Notes under the pieces: model-generated
Told to the model about the DNA's origin: nothing
The model's input: the letters and a program-made list of their open reading frames with translations, nothing else
The model's database searches: none
Assembly: GCA_050031985.1 (NCBI GenBank)
Contig: JBNAIG010000031.1
Location: 62,001-126,000, forward strand
Direction: 5' to 3'
Source: SZUA-368 sp028533045
Lineage (GTDB): Bacteria; Spirochaetota; Spirochaetia; DSM-2461
Length of the DNA: 64,000 nt
Translations under genes and position numbers: made by a program
Shown here: in pieces, positions 56,869 through 64,000 of the stretch
Layout: every line of letters begins with the position of its first letter
Numbering within the stretch: the stretch's first letter is position 1

Positions 56869-58973
56869 TAGGTAAAATCTCCTCTTTTTAAAGTGAAAAT
56901 AGTCTGGTCATCCCACTGGTGGGAGTCACGGTGGAAAAAGTTTAGGTCATCGATGATTTCCTCTACCAGTTTTTCCGCACTGTCCTTTGACAGTTTTAGT
57001 CCGATCTCCTTGAGGGCCGTCACTCCGTATTCTTTGCCGGAATGGCTTCGTGCTTCAGGAATACCGTCGGTGAAAAGGTAAAGGAAATCCCCGTTTTTAA
57101 TGAGAAAACTTTCTTCCTGGTATTTGGCGTTTTTATCCAGTCCAACAGGGATACCCTGCGGCTGCAGTTCTTCATACTTCCCCGTTTCTGAGCGATAAAC
57201 AAGAAGGGGTTGGCTACCGGCCGAAGCATAGGATAGGGCCCCGCTATTCTGATTATACAAAAGCAGAGACAGGGTTGCGATATTTTCAATCCTGATTTTT
57301 TCTGTGATATTTCTATTCAGGGTCTCCATTATTTCCGCTCCGTTAAGGCCGGATTTGGCGACAAGTTTCAGAATCGTTTTAATCATGGTAATTACAAGAG
57401 CCGCAGGAACACCTTTTCCGGCAACCTCACAGACGGCGATAAGGACTGTTTCCCGGTCCAGCATGTAACAGTCGTAAAAGTCTCCGTTGATACCTCGACA
57501 GGTACGGGTTTTGAACGCTATATCTGTCTGGCGAAGCTGGGGGATCTGTTGGGGAAGGAGGTTCTGCTGAATCTCGGCAGCAATATCAATTTCCCTATTC
57601 AACTCGAATACTTCAAGCATTTCGTTGTACTTGAGAAGGTTGTCTATGGAGATAGCGGCCAGCTCGCAGAAGGATTCCGCATTGGCCAGTTCCAGATCGG
57701 AAAAATAGTCGTCCCCCGTCTGAATCAGGCTCAAAACCCCATAAACATGGTTTCCCACTCTAATCGGAATGGCTATGGCCGAATTAATATGGTAGGGATG
57801 ATTGTGGGGGCGGGCAAAGGAGGAGGAGTAAGTTCTTTTAACCAGGGTAGCCTCTCCCTTGAGAGCGGCCTCGCCAATAAGATTTTCTCCCACCTTTACG
57901 GGAATTTCTTTGAAGGATGCCAGTGTGGCATCGGAGGTATTAAAGGGATGTACATTCTCCCTGTCTTCTCCCAGGGGGTAGGGGGGGCGGTAATCACCCA
58001 CGGCGTAAGTTAGGAGAAGTTCCGTATTATCTTCATTAAAAAGGTAGAGTCCGGCTCCGGAGGCATCGGCACTCTTCTGCCCAAGGTAAACAATGGCCTT
58101 TTCCACCTTGCCCACTTCAATTTCATTGCTTATAGAGTCACCTACGTCCTGTAGAATGTGCTGTACCGACTCCAGTTTAGCCCAAAGGGCTTCGGTTACG
58201 CTGTTAAAGTCCCGGGCGAGTCGACCGAATTCGTCATTCGATTCTATTTTGAGTTTATGGGAGAATTCACCGCTTGATACTTTATTGATGGTATAGCGGA
58301 TTTTCCTTACGTTATCCATGAGATTGTGGCCGAAATAAAAGCTCACAAAAATACACCCAAGAACGACTATTGCATTAATGATCATTAGAGAAGTAAGTCT
58401 TGATCTGATTATTTCCGGTATTTGGGTACGGATAGAATTGAGGATCTGTCTCTGCTGTGTTTCCAAAAGACCTATTTCTTCGGTCATTTTTTGTAGCTCT
58501 ATAACCGTCTTTATCGCCAAGGCGTCATCGGTTACTTCCATGTAGGAGAAAAGACTGGAGGTAGGATCTTTATGGCGGTGAAAATAGTTGTCGAAAAAAT
58601 CGATATAATTGATAACAGAATCGGCGTTCGTCAGTTTAAGCCAACTCTGGTTAAGCTCTTCCATGGAATTTTTGAATTCCCGGTCCATAATTCGGTAGGT
58701 TCTGTTTTGTGCTTCCTTACCGGTAGAGAAGGAGAGCTGCTCCCATCTTTCGGCAATTACCGTATAGTGGTCGTAGTTAACATCGGGATGGTAGAGGATT
58801 TCCTCAATCTTTAGGCGGAGCTGCTTGCTTTCGTAACCCTTGTCCAGAATGGATTTGTAAAGGCCGTTTATTTCTGAAAGGTTGATGAGAGACACCAGGG
58901 AGATAATGAGACTTATAAACAAGGCAACCGTAATACCGCCTTCCAGCAGCAGGAGTTTTGATCTAATCTTCAC
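56868..58973 (-). CDS. Membrane HAMP-GAF-SpoIIE phosphatase paralogue with altered metal site
   Basis: About 701 residues and the same layout as the downstream gene: TM1 about 10-34, helical periplasmic domain, TM2 about 198-220, HAMP, GAF-like domain (about 300-455) and SpoIIE domain (about 480-701). The motifs are INGDFYD, CEVAGKG, FTDGIPEA and WDDQTI; in the second the metal-binding Asp is replaced by Glu. GTG 58973 is preferred as start (AAGGAAG 9 nt upstream, and it gives an N-terminus like the paralogue) over the in-frame GTG at 59018. The stop overlaps the next gene (TAATG-type overlap). Confidence 0.88.
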   Translation of the reverse strand: MKIRSKLLLLEGGITVALFISLIISLVSLINLSEINGLYKSILDKGYESKQLRLKIEEILYHPDVNYDHYTVIAERWEQLSFSTGKEAQNRTYRIMDREFKNSMEELNQSWLKLTNADSVINYIDFFDNYFHRHKDPTSSLFSYMEVTDDALAIKTVIELQKMTEEIGLLETQQRQILNSIRTQIPEIIRSRLTSLMIINAIVVLGCIFVSFYFGHNLMDNVRKIRYTINKVSSGEFSHKLKIESNDEFGRLARDFNSVTEALWAKLESVQHILQDVGDSISNEIEVGKVEKAIVYLGQKSADASGAGLYLFNEDNTELLLTYAVGDYRPPYPLGEDRENVHPFNTSDATLASFKEIPVKVGENLIGEAALKGEATLVKRTYSSSFARPHNHPYHINSAIAIPIRVGNHVYGVLSLIQTGDDYFSDLELANAESFCELAAISIDNLLKYNEMLEVFELNREIDIAAEIQQNLLPQQIPQLRQTDIAFKTRTCRGINGDFYDCYMLDRETVLIAVCEVAGKGVPAALVITMIKTILKLVAKSGLNGAEIMETLNRNITEKIRIENIATLSLLLYNQNSGALSYASAGSQPLLVYRSETGKYEELQPQGIPVGLDKNAKYQEESFLIKNGDFLYLFTDGIPEARSHSGKEYGVTALKEIGLKLSKDSAEKLVEEIIDDLNFFHRDSHQWDDQTIFTLKRGDFT

Positions 58974-59024
58974 TGAATTAAACTTCCTTATTAAATAAAC
59001 ATTGCCGCTAAGCCTCACGGCCTG

Positions 59025-59053
59025 TTTACAGCGCTTTCATTTTAACATAAAAT
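59025..59053 (+). promoter_or_regulatory. Promoter of apbE; predicts a leaderless mRNA
   Basis: TTTACA (59025-59030), 17-nt spacer, TAAAAT (59048-59053), with 7 nt to ATG 59061. No Shine-Dalgarno is present. Confidence 0.6.
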
Positions 59054-59060
59054 CCGATCC

Positions 59061-60089
59061 ATGGGAAAGTATTTTCTTTATAGTCTGGTTTTTTTTACTC
59101 TTCTTTTTACTCAATGTGCAAAATCGGTGGAACCGCAGAGGTACAATCAGTTTGTTCTTGCTACGATTTGTCAGATAACTCTTTACGATGAGGTGGGGGA
59201 ATCTGCGGCGGATAGGGCCTTTGAGGAATTAGCCCGAATCGAATCGGTATTCAGCAGGAGTATTCCTTCCAGTGATGTGGCTACCTTTAACAGGCTTTCC
59301 AGAGAGAGCGCGGGAGAAATGATGGAGTATGACCTTACTCCGGAAGTGGCGGAGGTTTTATCACTTGCTCTGGACTATGGTGAAATGAGCCGGGGAAAGT
59401 ATAATCCTGCCGTCGGTCCACTGGTAGATTTATGGGGAATTGGTACCGATGACGCCCGGGTGCCCTTAGACGGGGAAATCGTTGAGGTTCTACCTCTCCT
59501 TAATCTGGAGGACCTTAACCTTGACGGAACTCTTCTCACCGCATTGGGAGGAACCGAACTGGACCTGGGGAGTATAGCCAAAGGTTATGCGGCGGATAGG
59601 GTTAAGCTGATTTTGGAAGAAGAAGGAGTGGAACGGGCCATTGTCAACCTGGGCGGTAATGTGCTGGTTATGGGAAACAAACCGGATCGTTCCCTATGGA
59701 AAATCGGGATTCAAAATCCCCTTTCCGACAGGGGAGACTATGTGGGTATCATCAGCATGGAATCCACTTCTATGGTAACCTCCGGAAATTACGAACGGTT
59801 TTTCGAAGTGGACGGGGTTCGTTACCATCATATCCTTGATGGAAATACCGGTTATCCCGTGGAAAACAATCTGGCCGCCTGTACTATCGTGACACCCCGC
59901 TCGATTGATGCGGATGCCCTTTCCACAACCCTCTATTCACTGGGCCTGGAAGAGGGGATGGCTTTTGCCGAAGCCCACGACTATTTTGAAGTTCTTTTTA
60001 TCACTAAGGATAACAAAATCTATCTCTCCTCCGGCCTTGAGGAGGATTTTCAGTTAACCAACGGGGATTTTACCCTTTCCAGGCTATGA
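59061..60089 (+). CDS. apbE: FAD:protein FMN transferase (ApbE) lipoprotein
   Basis: ApbE covalently attaches FMN to threonine of target proteins such as NqrB, NqrC and RnfG. The protein has 342 residues with a lipobox FTQC (Cys19), so it is a periplasm-facing lipoprotein. Family motifs are present: FSRSIPSSDVATFNR (about 74-88), YNPAVGPLVDLWGIG (about 114-128), LDLGSIAKGYAADRV (about 170-184), IVNLGGNV (about 195-202), and HILDGNTGYPV plus SIDADALSTTLYSLG near the C-terminus. No target flavoprotein gene is in the window. The 3' end overlaps the convergent methyltransferase gene by 20 nt. Confidence 0.95.
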   Translation: MGKYFLYSLVFFTLLFTQCAKSVEPQRYNQFVLATICQITLYDEVGESAADRAFEELARIESVFSRSIPSSDVATFNRLSRESAGEMMEYDLTPEVAEVLSLALDYGEMSRGKYNPAVGPLVDLWGIGTDDARVPLDGEIVEVLPLLNLEDLNLDGTLLTALGGTELDLGSIAKGYAADRVKLILEEEGVERAIVNLGGNVLVMGNKPDRSLWKIGIQNPLSDRGDYVGIISMESTSMVTSGNYERFFEVDGVRYHHILDGNTGYPVENNLAACTIVTPRSIDADALSTTLYSLGLEEGMAFAEAHDYFEVLFITKDNKIYLSSGLEEDFQLTNGDFTLSRL

Positions 60090-60834
60090 CGATAAGCCTT
60101 TCCGCTTCGTTGTCATAGGCCTCTCCCTGCCAGTTCCCGTAGATATCAATCGATTCAAAACCGGCATTGTAGAGCATTTGAGCCATCTCAAGAGCGGAGA
60201 ATATCCTTTGGGCAAAGGAGAACTCATTTAGTGTTCCGTCCTTTTCTAAAAAGAGCCAGCGGTTTTTCAGAACAGTCCAGTTGAGATCGATGCTGTATTC
60301 CAGAAGGATTTTTAGATCGTCCCGTTCAAACCAGGTATTCGCTTCGAATCCGCTGGCAATAACTTCCTTTCCCGGCGTATCGAGAAGAAAAAATCCTCCC
60401 GGTTCCAGGGAGTTAAAAACATTTTTGATGATTTTTTCATCATCTTCGGGATCTTCGGAGTAACCAAAGGAGTTCCACATACAAAGGGCCCCGGAAAAAA
60501 GTCCTTTTGCCTTGTCCGATCTCACGTCTCCCAGAATAAAATTGCAATTAAGGTTTTCTTCCTTTGCGGACTTGCGGGCCCTTTCTATATAGGAGGACGT
60601 GATGTCCATGCCGGTCACATCGTAACCCCAGCGGGCGAACTCCAGAGAGTGCCGTCCAAAGCCGCAGCAGACATCGAGGATTCTACTGCCCTGGGGAAGC
60701 CCGGTCAGTTTAATCACCCCTTCCACCTCATCGTCGGTTTTGGCCATGATGCCCTTGTCGAACATAATGGGTCCGAAGGTATCCCAGAACCATTCGCTTT
60801 CAAACCACTCTTTCTCGTTTTTGTTCATTGCCAC
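60070..60834 (-). CDS. Class I SAM-dependent methyltransferase
   Basis: About 254 residues. A Trp-rich N-terminus (EWFESEWFWDTFGPIMFD) precedes the SAM site RILDVCCGFGRHSLEFA (about 51-67), the acidic residue in VTGMDITSSYIERA (about 75-88), and FSGALCMWNSFGYSED (about 111-126). GTG 60834 has GGAG 6 nt upstream; ATG 60846 and ATG 60828 are in-frame alternatives with poorer spacing. The substrate is unknown. It converges with apbE and overlaps it by 20 nt. Confidence 0.85.
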   Translation of the reverse strand: MAMNKNEKEWFESEWFWDTFGPIMFDKGIMAKTDDEVEGVIKLTGLPQGSRILDVCCGFGRHSLEFARWGYDVTGMDITSSYIERARKSAKEENLNCNFILGDVRSDKAKGLFSGALCMWNSFGYSEDPEDDEKIIKNVFNSLEPGGFFLLDTPGKEVIASGFEANTWFERDDLKILLEYSIDLNWTVLKNRWLFLEKDGTLNEFSFAQRIFSALEMAQMLYNAGFESIDIYGNWQGEAYDNEAERLIVIAWKG

Positions 60835-60934
60835 GTTCCGCTCCATCTCCTTAAAGTGATGAAAAATAAAGGGTCATTATATCATTTTTGTCGGTGAATG
60901 TGTTATACTATGATAAGATTTATAGGAGATTACC

Positions 60935-63900
60935 GTGAAAAAAGCCCTTATATTTTTATTAGCGATTATTATCAGTCCTGTTTTGGCATCAGCTTTACCC
61001 GGTTCGGCGGGAGAATTGGATTACAACCTTTCCTCTCCCCTTTTTCTTTCCCAGGGATTTAATCTTTTTAACAGGGAAACCCCTCAGGCGGTGACAATCA
61101 ACCCTGCTGCCGCAGCCGGTTTTCAACGCTATATTATCGATTTGAACTACATTAATTTGGAACAGTTCAGCGATGACGACGGGGAATACGGAGGCATGGG
61201 CCATGTGATTAATATGGGTCTATCCATCCCCATGAAGGTTGGGGTGCTTACCACGGCTTTCCACCTTACCGATACCTCTTCCTATGAAGATACGGCCCTG
61301 AATTTTGATACCTATGCCGCAGGGGATCTGGTTTTTTCCAAAGAACTCTATGAGGATGTTCATTTTGGATTCGGCCTGAACGGTTCCTACGGCTTTAGCG
61401 GGGACTGGGGAGTGACCGGTTCTCTGGGACTCACCTTTATGTATGGTGATTCGGAGCGCTTCAAGGATGTGGAGTTTGCCGCAGTCCTTAACGGCTTGGG
61501 AATGGGGTACTCTCCGGAGGACAGAACCTACTGGAACAGTGTCCCGGAAAATATTACTCCCGCCCTAGGCGTTTCTGCCCTTCTGGTGGAAAGGAACGAT
61601 TTTTCCATTAAGGGGCATTCCGCTCTGTCCGCTCCGGCTTTAACCGACCTTAAGTTTGATTTGGGCGCGGTATTCCAGGTCGGGGAAAATGTCACCCTTT
61701 CTACTTCCTTAGGTGGATCGGCCCAGGATTTGGCCAACGGAGACTGGGAAACTCTTATTCCCGGAGTCGGTTTGAATGTGGTTATTCCTTTGACTCCCGG
61801 AGAAGATAGCGGTGAGCTAACCTCTTCGGAAATGAGAACCTCCGGGGGCGCCAAGGCGCTTTATGACGGTATCTATGCTTTTGGTGCCGGTGTGACCGTA
61901 CCTCTCGGTGTTCGAGACAAGGAGTCTCCCGAGGTGGTTCTGACTTACGAAAAAGATGATTATGAGCAGTCCTACATCTCTCCCAACTACGACGGGATTC
62001 AGGATGAATTGATTATTCCCTTTACCGTTGATGACGATCGTTATATCGAAGGTTATAAGATTGTGGTCAAGGATGAATCGGGCCAGGTGGTCAAGGAAGT
62101 CTATAATAAGGATAAGAGGCCGGAAAATGCCACTTTCTCCAGCTTCTTTGACCGTCTTTTTGCGGAAAAAGAGTCCGTAGCCGTTCCGGAAACTTTTCGA
62201 TGGGACGGTGTTTCCGATTCGGGAGAGACCCCTCCCGACGGGGAATACTCCTTTGTTATGGAGTTTTGGGACGATAACAACAATACTACCACTACAGTCC
62301 CCGCCTATTTCCATGTGGACAATACGGTTCCCGAGCTGAGTCTGGAAGCTCCCAGCGGTACGGATCTTATCTTTTCTCCCGACGGTGACGGTCGTAAGGA
62401 TGCCCTTAGCATACCCCAGAGCGGTTCGGAAGAGGAAGACTGGACCGGTGAGATCCGGGACGCTTCCGGTCAGGTTTACCGTAGTTTTGATTGGTCCGAC
62501 GGGGCACCGGAAGAACTGGTTTGGGACGGGAAAGACGGAGAAGGAGAGGTTCTTCCCGACGGTGTCTATGAATACGTAATGTCTACTACAGACCGAGCGG
62601 GAAACAGCGTGAGCCAGTCGGTGGGCAATATTCTTATTAACACGGCTCAGCCCGAATTGGCCCTCACCATTGACCGGTCTTCCTTCTCTCCCGGTACGGA
62701 AAGTGAAATTGACAAGGTTGAGATTGGTTTTAAAATTTCTACAGTTAAGGGATTGGCTAGCTGGAATCTTGATATTATCGATGAATCGGGCCGTGTTTAC
62801 CGCAGCTGGAATCAGCGGAACAGCCAGGACCTTTTAACCCGAGCCGGTCTGACCTTCGACGGTAAGGACGGGGAGGGAAATTACCTTAATGAAGGAATTT
62901 ATACCGCCCGCCTCGACGCTACCTATCAGAACGGTTATTCTCCCCTGGTAAGCACTCCTCCTTTTGAGGTGGATACGACCAATCCAGAAATTGCCGTAAG
63001 CGGCTCACCCCTTCTTTTTTCTCCCGATGGAGACGGAAGCAGGGACGAGATCGTTTTTAGCCAGTCCAGTTCGGAGGAACAGCTCTGGTACGGTTTTATT
63101 CTCGATGAAGAGGGTGAGAAGGTTAAATCCTACGAGTGGCATGGCGAAGTGCCCGCTTCTTTAAGCTGGAATGGTCTATATGAGAACGGTAAAAGCGTTA
63201 CCGGCGAATCTTCCTTTACCTATTATGTGGAAACCCGGGACAGTGCGGGCAACTACGGTCGTTCAGAGGATATTGCCTTTACGGCGGATACGTCAAATGT
63301 AGAACTCTTCCTGACTCTGGACAGGGATTCCCTCTCTCCCAACGGGGATGGCATTAATGAAACAATTAACGTAGGGGTAGAACGGAACAGCAGTTCTCCC
63401 GTGGCAAGCTATAGGCTTACAGCCCTTGATGAAAGGGGTCGTGAATTGGCTGTTGTTGAAGAGGGCTCCGGTCTTCCCGCCAGCTTTAGATGGGACGGAG
63501 GAGCCGTACGGGACGGTATATGCCGGCTGGCCCTTTCGGTGGAACTGGAAAGGGGAGACAAGATTGATGTTATGTCTCCCGACTTACTCATCGACAGAGT
63601 TTTTCCGGAAATTAATCTGACCGGCGATCTTGATCTCTTTTCTCCCGATGGTGACGGAGAGAAGGATGTGGTGAACTTTACCCAGTCTTCCAGTAATGAA
63701 GAGCTGTTCCAGGGAGAAATCCTTGATCGATCAGGGACTGTCATGACCAGTTGGGTTTGGACGGGACTATTGGAGAATCTTGCCTGGGAAGGCCGGGATA
63801 ATTCGGGAAACATCCTGCCCAACGGTATTTATAGCTATCGGGTCGTTTCCACCGACAAGGCCGGCAACCGAACGGAAAAGAAAATTGACGGCATTGAGTT

Positions 63901-64000
63901 GGATAGCCGGTCGACCCAGCTCTTCCTTACCGCAGATCGGGAGATTTTCTCTCCCTCCGGCCGGGAAGATCTTTCAACTCAAAATCTGGCCCTTGTAACC
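60935..64000 (+). CDS. Very large surface protein with barrel-like N-terminus and FSPDGDG repeats, partial
   Basis: Open from GTG 60935 (AGGAG 7 nt upstream) to the window edge (more than 1,020 residues). A signal peptide (1-20, ASA|LP) is followed by a region of about 300 residues of alternating beta strands (MGHVINMGLSIPMKVGV; FGFGLNGSYGFSG) like an outer-membrane UPF0164/PorV-type barrel. Then come repeated Ig-like FlgD-type units of about 100-130 residues, each opened by an acidic loop: SPNYDGIQDE, FSPDGDGRKD, FSPGTESEID, FSPDGDGSRDE, SPNGDGINE, FSPDGDGEKD and FSPSGREDLS. Each unit also has F-x-W-[DN]-G and PDGxYxY. The loops could bind calcium. It is probably a cell-surface structural protein or adhesin. 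Confidence 0.85.
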   Translation, partial: MKKALIFLLAIIISPVLASALPGSAGELDYNLSSPLFLSQGFNLFNRETPQAVTINPAAAAGFQRYIIDLNYINLEQFSDDDGEYGGMGHVINMGLSIPMKVGVLTTAFHLTDTSSYEDTALNFDTYAAGDLVFSKELYEDVHFGFGLNGSYGFSGDWGVTGSLGLTFMYGDSERFKDVEFAAVLNGLGMGYSPEDRTYWNSVPENITPALGVSALLVERNDFSIKGHSALSAPALTDLKFDLGAVFQVGENVTLSTSLGGSAQDLANGDWETLIPGVGLNVVIPLTPGEDSGELTSSEMRTSGGAKALYDGIYAFGAGVTVPLGVRDKESPEVVLTYEKDDYEQSYISPNYDGIQDELIIPFTVDDDRYIEGYKIVVKDESGQVVKEVYNKDKRPENATFSSFFDRLFAEKESVAVPETFRWDGVSDSGETPPDGEYSFVMEFWDDNNNTTTTVPAYFHVDNTVPELSLEAPSGTDLIFSPDGDGRKDALSIPQSGSEEEDWTGEIRDASGQVYRSFDWSDGAPEELVWDGKDGEGEVLPDGVYEYVMSTTDRAGNSVSQSVGNILINTAQPELALTIDRSSFSPGTESEIDKVEIGFKISTVKGLASWNLDIIDESGRVYRSWNQRNSQDLLTRAGLTFDGKDGEGNYLNEGIYTARLDATYQNGYSPLVSTPPFEVDTTNPEIAVSGSPLLFSPDGDGSRDEIVFSQSSSEEQLWYGFILDEEGEKVKSYEWHGEVPASLSWNGLYENGKSVTGESSFTYYVETRDSAGNYGRSEDIAFTADTSNVELFLTLDRDSLSPNGDGINETINVGVERNSSSPVASYRLTALDERGRELAVVEEGSGLPASFRWDGGAVRDGICRLALSVELERGDKIDVMSPDLLIDRVFPEINLTGDLDLFSPDGDGEKDVVNFTQSSSNEELFQGEILDRSGTVMTSWVWTGLLENLAWEGRDNSGNILPNGIYSYRVVSTDKAGNRTEKKIDGIELDSRSTQLFLTADREIFSPSGREDLSTQNLALVT

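Noticed and set aside
1..64000. CRISPR arrays, prophage, rRNA genes, riboswitches
   Set aside because: No direct repeat-spacer pattern, phage gene, rRNA sequence or recognisable riboswitch core was seen on either strand.

Overview
The window is chromosomal DNA of a spirochaete, most likely a free-living member of the Spirochaetales. The evidence is a tandem pair of FlaA periplasmic-flagellum sheath genes, an alanyl-tRNA synthetase of about 595 residues that lacks the C-Ala domain (as in Treponema and Borrelia), a Bat (aerotolerance) operon, and many sensory proteins of spirochaetal type: MCPs, PilZ proteins, SpoIIE phosphatases and a class III cyclase. Coding density is high, with 48 protein genes and two tRNAs. 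Many genes overlap by 1-17 nt or sit in convergent pairs. Sigma-70-like promoters with 17-nt spacers can be read directly.

Layout. 1-1.2 kb: 5' part of dsbD (minus) and tRNA-Val. 1.3-6.4 kb: an MCP, an orphan AbrB-like protein, and a minus-strand operon HATPase-PilZ-MCP. 6.4-9.3 kb: a 958-residue protein with a degenerate NTPase region, a winged helix and TPRs. 9.3-14.5 kb: tRNA-Met, a SET-domain protein, secreted proteins including one with an RlpA-like barrel and a SPOR domain, a TylF-type methyltransferase, a thioredoxin-like protein without cysteines, and a membrane-anchored PilZ protein. 14.6-18.8 kb: a YD-repeat lipoprotein, a HEAT-repeat protein, a ComEC-like protein and rsmA. 18.8-24.3 kb: a membrane protein, flaA-flaA, a cNMP-binding histidine kinase, tatD and class II fba. 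24.4-34.1 kb (minus): a five-gene overlapping operon with an adenylate cyclase, a FecR/fibronectin-like protein, two related outer-membrane proteins and a lipoprotein. This is the best candidate for an undescribed system. 34.2-42.2 kb: alaS, a methyltransferase, CoA-disulfide reductase with two rhodanese domains plus a separate rhodanese, dus, a second tatD, and fabD. 42.2-42.5 kb: a non-coding gap holding a 161-bp element with 19-bp terminal inverted repeats. 42.5-51.4 kb: argJ followed by the Bat operon (moxR, DUF58, BatD-like, two vWA proteins, TPR lipoprotein, BatD, Smr). 51.4-54.7 kb: infA, a DksA/TraR zinc-finger gene, a small unknown gene, a decayed DEAD-box protein that keeps its DbpA RNA-binding domain, and a coiled-coil gene. 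54.7-64 kb: two tandem HAMP-SpoIIE phosphatases, apbE, a methyltransferase, and the start of a very large surface protein with FSPDGDG repeats that runs off the window.

The main theme is envelope and second-messenger signalling. cAMP could be made by the cyclase and read by the cNMP-histidine kinase; c-di-GMP could be read by two PilZ proteins; partner-switching elements (a HATPase and SpoIIE phosphatases) are also present. Several genes lack a Shine-Dalgarno sequence and have a promoter -10 box 5-7 nt before the start codon, which suggests leaderless transcripts.
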